The notes beneath the pieces are model-generated. The model saw nothing but the letters and a program-made list of their open reading frames with translations, was not told where the DNA came from and did not search any database. A stretch of 24,573 bases of DNA from Actinomycetes bacterium. GTDB taxonomy: Bacteria; Actinomycetota; Actinomycetes; S36-B12; GCA-2699445. Location: contig JAHZKU010000034.1 of assembly GCA_022600255.1 (NCBI GenBank), forward strand, positions 1 to 24,573, in the 5' to 3' direction. Both the position numbers and the translations under genes were made by a program. Shown one piece after another: positions 7,954-16,381 of the stretch; position 1 is the stretch's first letter, and each line of letters starts with the position of its first letter.

Positions 7954-9318
7954 TTACATGCTGGCGATGAGCCGGTCAACGCGCTCATCGGTGGCGCGGA
8001 ACGGATCCTTACACAGTACGGTGCGTTGGGCCTGATCGTTCAGCTTCAGATGGACCCAGTCCACGGTGTAGTCCCGGCGCTTGTCTTGGGCTTGCCGGAT
8101 GAAGTCGCCGCGCAGCTTGGCGCGGGTCGTTTGTGGAGGCTTGGTCTTTGCCTCGAATATCTCAACGTCGGAAGTCAGTCGCTTCGCCTGGCCGTTGCGA
8201 TCCAGGAGGTAGAACAGCCCGCGATCTCGCGAGATGTCGTGGTATGCGAGGTCCAACTGGGCCACTCTGGGGCTGGCCAGCGTCAGATCCTTTTTGGCCA
8301 TGTATCGCTCGATCAGTTGATACTTCATGATCCAGTCAATCTCACCGGCGACGAGGGCGTAGTTCTGGGAGGCCACGGCAATGAGCGTGCGCTCCCACAA
8401 ATCCAGAATGGGCCCGTACCGGGGGTCAGCGTCCAAGCCGACTCTGCGCGCGTAGTTGGACACTGCTTGGAAATACTCACCCTGGATATCTAGCGCGGAC
8501 ATCTGGCGTCCGTTGGCCAGGCGCACCGTGGACTTGCCTGTGATGTCGTGACTCATCTCGCGGATGGCCCGGATGGGATTCTCCAACGTCATGTCTCGGA
8601 TGGAACCGCCGTCCTCCAACATCCGCAGCAGCAGATCCGTGGCCCCCAGTTTCAGCCATGTCGTTGTCTCACTCATGTTGGAATCACCGACGATGATGTG
8701 CAGGCGCCGGTATCTCTCGGCGTCCGCATGCGGTTCGTCTCGGGTGTTGATGATGGGCCGCGATCGGGTCGTGGCGCTAGAAACCCCCTCCCACACATGC
8801 TCCGCACGTTGGCTGAGGCAATACACCGCGCCCCGCGGTGTCTGCAGCACCTTGCCAGCCCCCACGATGATCTGGCGACTAATCAAGAAGGGCAGTAGAG
8901 CGTCTGCGAGCTTGCCAAACTCGCCGACCCGACCCACTAGGTAGTTCTCATGGCAACCGTAGGAGTTACCAGCGGAGTCGGTATTGTTTTTAAACAAGTA
9001 GATATCCCCAGATATCCCCTCTTCGCGCAACCGCCGCTCCGCATCAACCAGCAGACCTTCCAAGATCCGCTCGCCAGCTCGGTCCTGGATGACCGCATCG
9101 CGGATGTCATCACACTCCGCGGTTGCGTACTCGGGGTGGCTGCCGACATCGAGGTAGAGCCGAGAGCCGTTGCGCAGAAACACGTTGCTGCTGCGCCCCC
9201 ACGAGACCACGCGACGAAAAAGATAGCGGGCGACTTCGTCCGGGCTGAGCCGGCGCTGACCGTTAAACGTGCAGGTGACGCCGTATTCCGTCTCGATGCC
9301 GAAGATTCGTCGGTCCAT
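7954..9318 (-). CDS. pafA: Pup-protein ligase PafA
   Basis: This is a 454-residue ligase of the carboxylate-amine ligase/glutamine-synthetase-like fold. It activates the C-terminal glutamate of Pup with ATP and joins it to substrate lysines. Family marks are GIETEYGV at 7-14 (metal-binding glutamates), LYLDVGSHPEY around the catalytic aspartate D57, the YLFKNNTDSAGNSYGCHENYL nucleotide region (19-residue core), and RPIINTRDEPHAD. It lacks the extra loop seen in Dop, which separates the two paralogues. The ATG at 9318 is 12 bases after the prcA stop, so it is the distal gene of the dop-pup-prcB-prcA-pafA run. Length matches known PafA (about 452). Confidence 0.97.
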   Translation of the reverse strand: MDRRIFGIETEYGVTCTFNGQRRLSPDEVARYLFRRVVSWGRSSNVFLRNGSRLYLDVGSHPEYATAECDDIRDAVIQDRAGERILEGLLVDAERRLREEGISGDIYLFKNNTDSAGNSYGCHENYLVGRVGEFGKLADALLPFLISRQIIVGAGKVLQTPRGAVYCLSQRAEHVWEGVSSATTRSRPIINTRDEPHADAERYRRLHIIVGDSNMSETTTWLKLGATDLLLRMLEDGGSIRDMTLENPIRAIREMSHDITGKSTVRLANGRQMSALDIQGEYFQAVSNYARRVGLDADPRYGPILDLWERTLIAVASQNYALVAGEIDWIMKYQLIERYMAKKDLTLASPRVAQLDLAYHDISRDRGLFYLLDRNGQAKRLTSDVEIFEAKTKPPQTTRAKLRGDFIRQAQDKRRDYTVDWVHLKLNDQAQRTVLCKDPFRATDERVDRLIASM

Positions 9319-9330
9319 GGGGATGCCGAC

Positions 9331-10125
9331 CTAGAATTCCGGTTCGTTCTCGCCGGCGACATCGCTGACGCCGACGTCACCGCCAGACTCACCTGGGGTG
9401 TCCTCCGCGACCGTCGATGTGCTCGCCGGTGACGCGTCGCTACCAAGCTCCTCAGCCAAACGATCTTCCCCTAGTCGGACGAACTTGCGGCGAGGTTTGT
9501 CTCGCTCCAAGACCGCGACCTCGAGTTGGTTCACAGGTATCTGCTCACTATGCGCACTCACACTGCTGAGCGCCGAAACACACAACCGCAGGGCCGCCTG
9601 CAGATCCACATCCTTGTTCCAACGCCGACCCAGCTCACTGGTGAGTTCCTCGGCCGAACCGCCCATGGCCACGAAAGCGCGTTCGTCCGCAACGGACCCG
9701 TCAAATCGCAGTCGGTAGATCTGGTCGCTTTCCAAATCGTCCCCCACCTCAGCGACGACAAGCTCGACTTCGTACGGTTTCTGAGTTTCGGTGAAGATTG
9801 TGCCCAAGGTGGTTGCGTAGGCGTTTGCCAGCGAGCGCCCAGTCACGTCCGAACGGTCATACGAGTAACCGCGCATGTCAGCCAGCCGGACCCCGGCAAC
9901 CCGCATATTTTCGAACTCGTTGTACTTGCCAACGGCTGCGAAGGCGATCTTGTCGTAGATTTCAGACACCTTGTGCAGCGTGTGAGACGGGTTTTCTGCA
10001 ACAAGCAGGATTCCACCGACGTACTGCATCACGATGACACTGCGCCCCCGGGCAATACCCTTTTGCGCGAAGTCGGCCTTGTCCTTGATGACCTGTTCGG
10101 GGGAAACGTAGAACGGTACTGACAT
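9331..10125 (-). CDS. prcA: 20S proteasome alpha subunit PrcA
   Basis: This is a 264-residue alpha subunit forming the outer heptameric rings and gate of the 20S core, where Arc/Mpa docks. The N-terminal PFYVSPEQVIKDKADFAQKGIARGRS is the conserved gating and H0-helix region. A typical alpha-type NTN-hydrolase fold follows, without a catalytic N-terminal threonine. The C-terminus carries a long acidic Ser/Thr/Glu-rich tail (about 45 residues) common in actinobacterial PrcA. The ATG overlaps the prcB stop by one base (TGATG), which indicates translational coupling. Confidence 0.97.
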   Translation of the reverse strand: MSVPFYVSPEQVIKDKADFAQKGIARGRSVIVMQYVGGILLVAENPSHTLHKVSEIYDKIAFAAVGKYNEFENMRVAGVRLADMRGYSYDRSDVTGRSLANAYATTLGTIFTETQKPYEVELVVAEVGDDLESDQIYRLRFDGSVADERAFVAMGGSAEELTSELGRRWNKDVDLQAALRLCVSALSSVSAHSEQIPVNQLEVAVLERDKPRRKFVRLGEDRLAEELGSDASPASTSTVAEDTPGESGGDVGVSDVAGENEPEF

Positions 10126-10970
10126 CAGGCACCACCTGTTGACGCCAGCGGGCCATCGGGTCGTTCTCGGCGTCCGTCCATCATGTGGGTGACCTGCTGC
10201 TCCATCTCGGATTGGTCTACGAACGCAAAGCCCCGCGCCGTGATAGTGGCGATCTTCGGGAAGATCTGCCGGGTCAAGTCCGGTCCTCCGGTGGCCGAGT
10301 CATCGTCCGCGGCGTCATAGAGCGCCTGCAGCGCCACCTGGATCGCTTCAGGCCGACTCTGCCCCGCGCTGTGCAGTTTCTTCAGAGAGCCACGGGCAAA
10401 ATACCCGCCCGAGCCAATGGCATGAAAGGCGTGTTCTTCGTAGCGTCCGCCAGTGACGTCGTAGCTGAAGATTCGGCCACGTTTGCCGGCGCGGTCGTAG
10501 CCGGCCATCAGCGGCACAGCGGCTAGGCCTTGCATGGCCAGGCCCAGGTTTCCCCGTAGCAGCGTGGCCAAGCGATTGGCCTTTCCCTCAATCGAGAGTT
10601 GCGTGCTCTCGATCTTTTCGTAATGCTCCAACTCCACCTGGAACAGGCGCACCATGTCTACGGCGATGCCTGCACTCCCGGCAATTCCAACGCCGGTGAA
10701 CTCATCGGCGGCGAAGATCTTTTCAATATCGCGCTGGGCGATAACGTTCCCCATGGTTGCGCGTCGATCGCCAGCCAGAACCACGCCGTCGGCATACGCT
10801 GCGGCCACGATGGTGGTGCCGTGGGGCGCCAAGTGGCCGTGATCAGCGGTATCCATCGCGGCGGCATTTCGACTTGGCAACAGATCGGGATTGTGGGTTC
10901 GCAGGAACTCACTGAAGGACGAGGTGGTAGACGTCAGGTACTCGTTAGGCAGCCCACCGGGAACAGTCAC
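10125..10970 (-). CDS. prcB: 20S proteasome beta subunit PrcB (proprotein)
   Basis: This is a 281-residue catalytic beta subunit made as a proprotein. A 51-residue propeptide ends at HG51, and autocleavage would expose T52 in GTTIVAAAYADGVVLAGD, the nucleophile. The conserved lysine/aspartate framework (GDRRATMG, IAGSAG) and the SGGYFARGSLKKL segment are present. GTG 10970 is chosen because it is three bases after the pup stop and gives the normal propeptide length. It overlaps prcA by one base, so both subunits are translated from one message in matched amounts. Confidence 0.97.
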   Translation of the reverse strand: MTVPGGLPNEYLTSTTSSFSEFLRTHNPDLLPSRNAAAMDTADHGHLAPHGTTIVAAAYADGVVLAGDRRATMGNVIAQRDIEKIFAADEFTGVGIAGSAGIAVDMVRLFQVELEHYEKIESTQLSIEGKANRLATLLRGNLGLAMQGLAAVPLMAGYDRAGKRGRIFSYDVTGGRYEEHAFHAIGSGGYFARGSLKKLHSAGQSRPEAIQVALQALYDAADDDSATGGPDLTRQIFPKIATITARGFAFVDQSEMEQQVTHMMDGRRERPDGPLASTGGA

Positions 10971-10973
10971 TGG

Positions 10974-11183
10974 TCACTGCCCGCCCTTCTGCACGAATCC
11001 GCGCACAAACTCCTCGGCGTTCTCTTCTAAGACGTCGTCAATCTCATCCAGAATCGCGTCGACGTCTGCGTCGAGCGCCTCTTTGGAGTCGGAGTCCTGC
11101 GACTGCGGCAGCGCCGTGGCGTCTTCTGATTCCGCGTCAGACTGCTTGGATTTGTTCGGCTGGGGCCGCTCGTGCGTAGGCAA
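10974..11183 (-). CDS. pup: Prokaryotic ubiquitin-like protein Pup (GGQ form, TTG start)
   Basis: This 69-residue disordered tag marks proteins for the proteasome. It is rich in Asp, Glu, Ser and Gln, has the helical Arc-binding segment DAILDEIDDVLEENAEEFV, and ends in KGGQ. The terminal Gln must be deamidated by Dop before ligation. The only possible start is TTG at 11183: a TAG closes the frame 15 bases upstream and no ATG or GTG lies between. AGGAG at 11190-11194 sits six bases before it. It lies 90 bases after dop and three bases before prcB. Confidence 0.97.
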   Translation of the reverse strand: MPTHERPQPNKSKQSDAESEDATALPQSQDSDSKEALDADVDAILDEIDDVLEENAEEFVRGFVQKGGQ

Positions 11184-11189
11184 GGTGTG

Positions 11190-11194
11190 CTCCT
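11190..11194 (-). promoter_or_regulatory. Ribosome binding site for pup
   Basis: AGGAG lies six bases before TTG 11183. Together with the upstream in-frame TAG it fixes the unusual TTG start of pup. Confidence 0.7.
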
Positions 11195-11273
11195 GTTCGA
11201 TCTATTCCGACAGTAGTAGAGGCAACAGGCTTCGGCACCTGATTTGTTGGCAATGCGCCGCAAATCAACCCGA

Positions 11274-12791
11274 TCAGCCGCCCTTGAGTTCATCCACCAA
11301 TCCAGCCGCACTGTCCGCGCGCGCCATCAGGTCACCAATGTTCTGCTGCGTCCCCCGCAATGGATCTAGCGTCGGCACCCGTTGCAGTGCGTTTCGTCCC
11401 GGGATGTCGAAGATCACCGAATCCCAACTGGCCGCGGCCACCGATTCCCCAAACTGCTGAATACACTTTCCGCGGAACCAGGCCCGCGTGTCGGTAGGCG
11501 GCTCCACCACGGCGGCCCGGATCTGCTCCGGCGACACGAGGGTTTGCAGCCGACCGCGTTCCTCCAACTTGTAGGCAAGGCCCTTGTCGGGTCGAATGTC
11601 GGAGTACTGCAAGTCGACCAACTGGAGCCGGGGTGAGTCCCAATCAGCCGCATCCCGCTTGCGATAGCCGTCCAGGAGCGCACGTTTGGCCACCCAGTCC
11701 AACTCGCTGGCCAAAGACATGGGATCTCGTTTGAGTCGATCCAGGACATCGGCCCACCTGTCCAGGACATCTTGGGTCTGCCAGTCCGTATCCGAACCTA
11801 GTTGCTGGGCGACATGTTTGGTGGCGGCCTCGTGAAACTCCCACTGCATTTCGAGGGCGGTGAGCTTACGTCCATCTCGAGTCGTGATGCGATGGGTCAG
11901 CGCGCTGTCTCGACTCACTGCATGCAACTCAGCAACGGGGTTGTGCGGCATCAAGCTGGCGTCGAGTTGACCAGCTTCCAGAGCCGAGAGCGTCAGACTT
12001 GTGATTCCCATTTTCAGGTAGGTCGCGGTTTGGGAGAGGTTCGCATCGCCAACGATCACGTGGAGCCGGCGGTATAACTCAGGGTCGGCGTGTGGCTCGT
12101 CACGGGTATTGATGATGGGCCGTTTGATCGTGGTTTCTAAGCCAACCTCGACTTCAAAGAAGTCTGCCCGCTGCGTGAGTTGGAAACCCGATTCACTGCC
12201 ATCCTGGCCCACTCCCACCCGGCCGCTACCGGTGATGATCTGGCGGGATATGAAAAAGGGGGTCATCCCCGAGACAATGTCGATGAACGGTGTCTGCCGA
12301 TCCATCAGGTAGTTCTCGTGGCACCCGTAGGAGGCACCTTTGTTGTCGGTGTTGTTCTTGTAGAGCTGCAGCGGTTGGCCGCCGGGCGCTTGGGCGGCTA
12401 GGCGGGCCGCCTCCGCCATAATGTGCTCCCCCGCCTTATCCCAGAGCATGGCATCTAGGGGGTTAGTGACCTCGGGCGTGGAGTACTCCGGATGGGCGTG
12501 ATCAACGTAGAGCCGGGCCCCATTCGTCAGAATAAGGTTGGCCATGCCCATGTCTTCGTCTGTCAACTGGGATGGGTCGGCCTCCGCCCGGCTCATGTCG
12601 TAGCCGCGCGCATCGCGCAGGGGTTGCTCCTCGTCGTAGTCCCAGCGGGCGCGATCTTGCCGTCCTGCCAAGGCAGAGTTGGCGTATGCGTTCACCACTT
12701 GGGACGATGCCAGCATCGAGTTGATGTTTGGTCGCCCGGGCACCGCGATTCCGTACTCGGTTTCGATCCCCATCACACGATGTACGGTCAT
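11274..12791 (-). CDS. dop: Pup deamidase/depupylase Dop
   Basis: This 505-residue paralogue of PafA deamidates the C-terminal Gln of Pup and removes Pup from substrates. MGIETEYGI at 7-15 carries the metal-binding glutamates, the catalytic aspartate is D97 in LYVDHAHPEYS, and LYKNNTDNKGASYGCHENYL marks the nucleotide region. The Dop-specific loop is present (about 42-80, RWDYDEEQPLRDARGYDMSR), distinguishing it from PafA. ATG 12791 gives the usual MTVHRVMGIETEYG start. No ribosome site precedes it. Dop heads the proteasome run, and its usual upstream partner arc is separated from it here by three unrelated genes. Confidence 0.97.
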   Translation of the reverse strand: MTVHRVMGIETEYGIAVPGRPNINSMLASSQVVNAYANSALAGRQDRARWDYDEEQPLRDARGYDMSRAEADPSQLTDEDMGMANLILTNGARLYVDHAHPEYSTPEVTNPLDAMLWDKAGEHIMAEAARLAAQAPGGQPLQLYKNNTDNKGASYGCHENYLMDRQTPFIDIVSGMTPFFISRQIITGSGRVGVGQDGSESGFQLTQRADFFEVEVGLETTIKRPIINTRDEPHADPELYRRLHVIVGDANLSQTATYLKMGITSLTLSALEAGQLDASLMPHNPVAELHAVSRDSALTHRITTRDGRKLTALEMQWEFHEAATKHVAQQLGSDTDWQTQDVLDRWADVLDRLKRDPMSLASELDWVAKRALLDGYRKRDAADWDSPRLQLVDLQYSDIRPDKGLAYKLEERGRLQTLVSPEQIRAAVVEPPTDTRAWFRGKCIQQFGESVAAASWDSVIFDIPGRNALQRVPTLDPLRGTQQNIGDLMARADSAAGLVDELKGG

Positions 12792-12803
12792 GTTTGCAGC
12801 GTA
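12792..12803 (-). promoter_or_regulatory. Possible leaderless promoter of the dop-pup-prcBA-pafA unit
   Basis: TACGCT (12798-12803 on the complement) lies six bases before the dop ATG, and there is no Shine-Dalgarno sequence. This is the spacing of a -10 element for a leaderless actinobacterial transcript. No convincing -35 is seen. Inference only. Confidence 0.35.
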
Positions 12804-12902
12804 GCCCAGACACTGGGCACACCGGAATGACCGTATTGGCGTTGGGCCGCTGCAGAGACCTTGGTGGGACTCGCTGGTACGCCCGCGACCGCCGCGATGC
12901 TG

Positions 12903-14402
12903 CTAGTCCTCGCTCATCTGCATCTTCATGCTTTCCAGCGTCATCCCTTTGGTTTCCTTGACGAACTTCATCACGAAGAAGAAGGAAAGGACGGCCATGA
13001 CGGTGAACACCCCATAGGCAAAGGCGAGTGAGAACGAAGCCATACTGGGGAAGGCCGCCGTAACGATGAAGTTTGCGATCCACTGTGCGGCCGCCGCGAC
13101 AGCCAGTGCGGCTGCTCGGATCTTGTTCGGGAACATTTCCCCCAGCAAGACCCACACCACCGGACCCCACGAGACCCCGAAGAAGATCACGTATAGGTTC
13201 GCAGCAATCACCGCCAAGGGTCCAGCCGCCCCCTCCAGAATCGGATTCCCGGCGGCATCAATCGTTGCGGTACCAAAGAGCACCATCATGACTGCCAGCG
13301 AGATTGCCATGCCCGCGGAACCGATCAGCAACAACGGTTTTCGACCAATCCGGTCGACCAAAGCGATCGCCACGAAGGTCACGATGACGTTGGTGGTGTT
13401 CGTGATCAATGTAAGCAGGAAGGCCTGGCTCTCTTCGAAACCCACCGAGGCCCAGATCGTGTTGGAGTAGTAGAAGATCACGTTGATGCCAACAAACTGC
13501 TGGAACACGCTGAGAGCGATACCGATCCAGACAATCGGCTTCAGGCCCAAGCTCATGCCACGCAGGTCCGAGAACCGCGGTTTGCTATCGCCCTTCAACG
13601 ACTCTTCAATAGTGTGGACCTTGGCGCTCTGATCGCCGTCAAACACCGATTCCAGTACCTTCTGAGCCTCCGCACTCTTACCCTGAGACACTAGGTACCG
13701 CGGAGACTCCGGAATAGTGGTGGCGAGCACGCCGTAGATCGTGGCCGGAATGACCATGATCAGGAACATCCACTGCCAAGCTTCCAGCCCGAGCCAAAGT
13801 TCGTAGCGGGCGCCCACACCACCTGGTGCAGCTGAGGCATCTCCGCCGTTCGTGTTTACGGCGAGCGTCAGAATGATGTAGTTGGTAACTGCGGTCGTGA
13901 AGATGCCGGTAACAATGGCTAACTGCTGCAATGATCCGAGGCGACCGCGCATTTGGGCCGGAGCAATCTCCGCGATGTACATGGGAGCGATAACCGATGC
14001 AACACCGATGCCAGCGCCACCCAAGAAACGCCAGAACATGAGGTCTGGTACTGAGAACGGGAAAGCCTGGCCAATGGCGGCGATGAAGAACATGATGGCC
14101 GCAATAATCATGACGCGGCGTCGACCGTACTTGTTCGCCAAACTACCCGCAAACCACGCACCAACGGCTGAGCCCAGTAGAGCGATGGCAACAACGATAC
14201 CAATGCCGTTCAAGAAGTTGTCAGTCAGATCGAACTTGCTCTTCAGCGCGTCAACTGTCCCGTTGACTACTGCAGAGTCGAATCCGAACAGGAATCCACC
14301 CAGCGCCGCGACAGTCGCGAGTCGGACAACCCGACCAGTGTTGAACTTTTCCGTGACTCCCGATGGCGCTTCGCCTGCGCCGGGAACTGGTCCGTGAGCC
14401 AT
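12903..14402 (-). CDS. Sugar-porter family MFS transporter
   Basis: This 499-residue membrane protein of the sugar porter family (major facilitator superfamily) is likely a proton- or facilitator-type importer of a hexose, pentose or polyol. Signatures in order: GRRR at 93-96, PESPRYL at 231-237, QQFVGIN at 301-307, GRKP at 353-356, GPVVWVLLGEMFP at 413-425, and VKETKGMTLE at 481-490. Twelve hydrophobic segments can be traced. The start is ATG 14402, with AAGGAGG five bases upstream (14408-14414). It lies 111 bases upstream of dop on the same strand but has its own leader. It has no known link to pupylation. The exact sugar cannot be predicted. Confidence 0.93.
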   Translation of the reverse strand: MAHGPVPGAGEAPSGVTEKFNTGRVVRLATVAALGGFLFGFDSAVVNGTVDALKSKFDLTDNFLNGIGIVVAIALLGSAVGAWFAGSLANKYGRRRVMIIAAIMFFIAAIGQAFPFSVPDLMFWRFLGGAGIGVASVIAPMYIAEIAPAQMRGRLGSLQQLAIVTGIFTTAVTNYIILTLAVNTNGGDASAAPGGVGARYELWLGLEAWQWMFLIMVIPATIYGVLATTIPESPRYLVSQGKSAEAQKVLESVFDGDQSAKVHTIEESLKGDSKPRFSDLRGMSLGLKPIVWIGIALSVFQQFVGINVIFYYSNTIWASVGFEESQAFLLTLITNTTNVIVTFVAIALVDRIGRKPLLLIGSAGMAISLAVMMVLFGTATIDAAGNPILEGAAGPLAVIAANLYVIFFGVSWGPVVWVLLGEMFPNKIRAAALAVAAAAQWIANFIVTAAFPSMASFSLAFAYGVFTVMAVLSFFFVMKFVKETKGMTLESMKMQMSED

Positions 14403-14638
14403 GACAGCCTCCTTGCCGACCCGTGTCAGCGTGCAAGGTGATCCTGACTTGGGTCACCTAATGGAGAAAACCCTAGCGACGTAAAATGCGTCATTTCTCG
14501 TTGAATGTCAAGGTTTTTTGAGAATAGGTCACCCAGTGTCCGATTCGGTAGGAATCACAGACCGCTCAGGAGCCCGTCAGCCAAATTACGGTTCGCGTGG
14601 TGACCGGCGAGAAGTGGTCGATCCGAAGCCAGGAGGCG
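14403..14638 (-). promoter_or_regulatory. Leader/promoter region of the sugar-porter gene with inverted repeats
   Basis: On the complement, a perfect TTGACA lies at 14506-14511, followed after 17 bases by CATTTT (14483-14488), a plausible but weak -10. Between it and the gene is AGGTGA-N12-TCACCT (14436-14459), a 6-bp inverted repeat suited to a repressor site. GACG-N7-CGTC (14478-14492) overlaps the putative -10. Another GGTCACC lies near 14527. The region is more AT-rich than its neighbours. No ORF or clear terminator of the pentapeptide gene was found. Confidence 0.45.
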
Positions 14639-16378
14639 CTAGCTCAAGGTGTGCCAGCAGTCATTGCCCGGTTTAGTAGCCTTGATGCCGTTTGGGCAGA
14701 TGGCGGCGGATATCCCCACCTGCCACCAGTGGTGGCCGAATCCCGTGTCATCGTCGATGACGACCGTGTCCCAGCCCCGGGCGCCCTCCAGGTTGGTGCC
14801 GTGGACATAGGCGTCACTGATGTTGGCGTAGTCCCAGCTGGAGTTGGACATGTTGGCACCGCTGATGCTCGCGTTGACGAAACGGGTATTGCGGAAGTTT
14901 CCATTCGGTGCCCGGGCGTCTTTCATCGTCCCTCCTGACAGATCGGCATTTTCCATGCGCACATTGTCCATCCGGGAGTCGTTAAAGTTCGCCCCCGGCA
15001 TTTGTGCCCCCGTAAGGTTCACCGTGCCGAGTTCCCGATTGTTCATGTCCACGCCGGCGAGCATGGCATCCGTGAAATCGGTGTCATTGAGATTCGCCGG
15101 CATGACTGTGCCGGCTGCCACATTCGTGGAGATGAAGAGACTGCGGTAAGCGATGGCGCTCGCCATGTCGGCGCCGAACTCTGCCCTGCTGAAGTCTGCC
15201 CATTCCATCTGCGCGTTGCGGAGGTTGGCCCTAGTGCCACCGGCCACTGCAAACTTTGCCTGAGATGCCCGGACCCGCGAGAGTGTCGCGGATTCCAGCT
15301 TTGCGCCGGAGAAGTCTGCGAGAGTTAACGTCGCGCCTGTCAGGTTCACGCCACTCATCTTGGCTGCACCCAGTCGTGCGGACAGTAGGTTGGCCCCGGC
15401 TAGGTTGCCGGTCAGTTCGGCCGCTGGGCTGCGGGTCTTATCGTGCTGCCGGTTGGCGAAGGACCGGAAGCCGTTACAGTCGAGTTCTTTCATGATCGCG
15501 CCCTCGAGCGATTGAGGGAAAGTAGTGGGGGTCATCTTCCTCGGACTATCGGCACCTTTACTACAGTCGGCTCCGGTCCAAGCTGAGTGGTTCATCCGAG
15601 CCTGGGAAAAATTGCTTCGGTACAGGCCGGTGTTGCGTAGTGACGCGCCCTCACCGCTGGCGTTTTCGGCAGTGATCGCGGTCAGGTCGGCGCCATCGAA
15701 CAGACTGTCGTCCAAGTTGGCTCCGGTAAGATCGGCCCGCTTGAGATCAGCGCCGCGGAGGTCACACCTGCTGAGGTCGCTGCCTGGTCGCAGAGAAGCT
15801 GCGCTGCAGTCCCGGTATTCCTCGAGCCCTGCGGCCGAGATCGTTGGCGCTCCTCGATTCGACTTTGCGGTAATGCTGCGCCGAACAAGTCGGTTTCGCT
15901 CGAATTTGCGGTCATCGTCGCTAGGGCTGTCAAATCCTTGTCTCACCCAGAGACGTACGACGCCGGACCGCTTGGCGACGCTGGCTTTGCGTTTGCTAAG
16001 CCTTAGGCGCAACGTGGACCGCTTCTGGGGGGCACGGAATCGCCGATGCTTGAGGCGACGGGTCTCATCGCGATCGAGCAACGCCACCGTGACGGACAGG
16101 TAGTGCCGCCCGTTGCGGTGACGTAGTCGTTGATCCATGCGGACGGGAACTATCAACTTCCGGCCCTTCAAATGGATTGTTCCCACGCGCAGTTGGCGTG
16201 CCCTGTGCCGTGTGGCTGTTGTGTCCGACGTCTGTACATTCGCCCCGACGCTGGCGTCATCCCTGGGCGCGACTTCGCCGGGCGCGCCTTGGGACACACC
16301 GGTCGCGCCCAGAAACGAGAGCAGTACCGCCAGTGCCGGAAGGCTCAACCATCTCGATCGCAATACCCGCATGCCCAT
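14639..16378 (-). CDS. Secreted pentapeptide-repeat protein
   Basis: The product is 579 residues. An N-terminal signal peptide (hydrophobic 11-28, likely cut near SQGA 29-32) directs it out of the cell. Residues about 56-170 form a very basic, strand-rich domain (many K/R). Two blocks of pentapeptide repeats follow, about 196-272 (DLRGADLKRADLTGANL) and about 322-535. These should fold as a right-handed quadrilateral beta-helix. The C-terminus has C561 and C574 flanking an NGIKATKPGND segment, possibly a disulfide cap. Start ATG 16378 (or the in-frame ATG 16372) is three bases after the stop of the preceding gene, so both are in one operon. It could be a surface structural or binding protein. 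The function is unknown. Confidence 0.88.
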   Translation of the reverse strand: MGMRVLRSRWLSLPALAVLLSFLGATGVSQGAPGEVAPRDDASVGANVQTSDTTATRHRARQLRVGTIHLKGRKLIVPVRMDQRLRHRNGRHYLSVTVALLDRDETRRLKHRRFRAPQKRSTLRLRLSKRKASVAKRSGVVRLWVRQGFDSPSDDDRKFERNRLVRRSITAKSNRGAPTISAAGLEEYRDCSAASLRPGSDLSRCDLRGADLKRADLTGANLDDSLFDGADLTAITAENASGEGASLRNTGLYRSNFSQARMNHSAWTGADCSKGADSPRKMTPTTFPQSLEGAIMKELDCNGFRSFANRQHDKTRSPAAELTGNLAGANLLSARLGAAKMSGVNLTGATLTLADFSGAKLESATLSRVRASQAKFAVAGGTRANLRNAQMEWADFSRAEFGADMASAIAYRSLFISTNVAAGTVMPANLNDTDFTDAMLAGVDMNNRELGTVNLTGAQMPGANFNDSRMDNVRMENADLSGGTMKDARAPNGNFRNTRFVNASISGANMSNSSWDYANISDAYVHGTNLEGARGWDTVVIDDDTGFGHHWWQVGISAAICPNGIKATKPGNDCWHTLS

Positions 16379-16381
16379 GAG

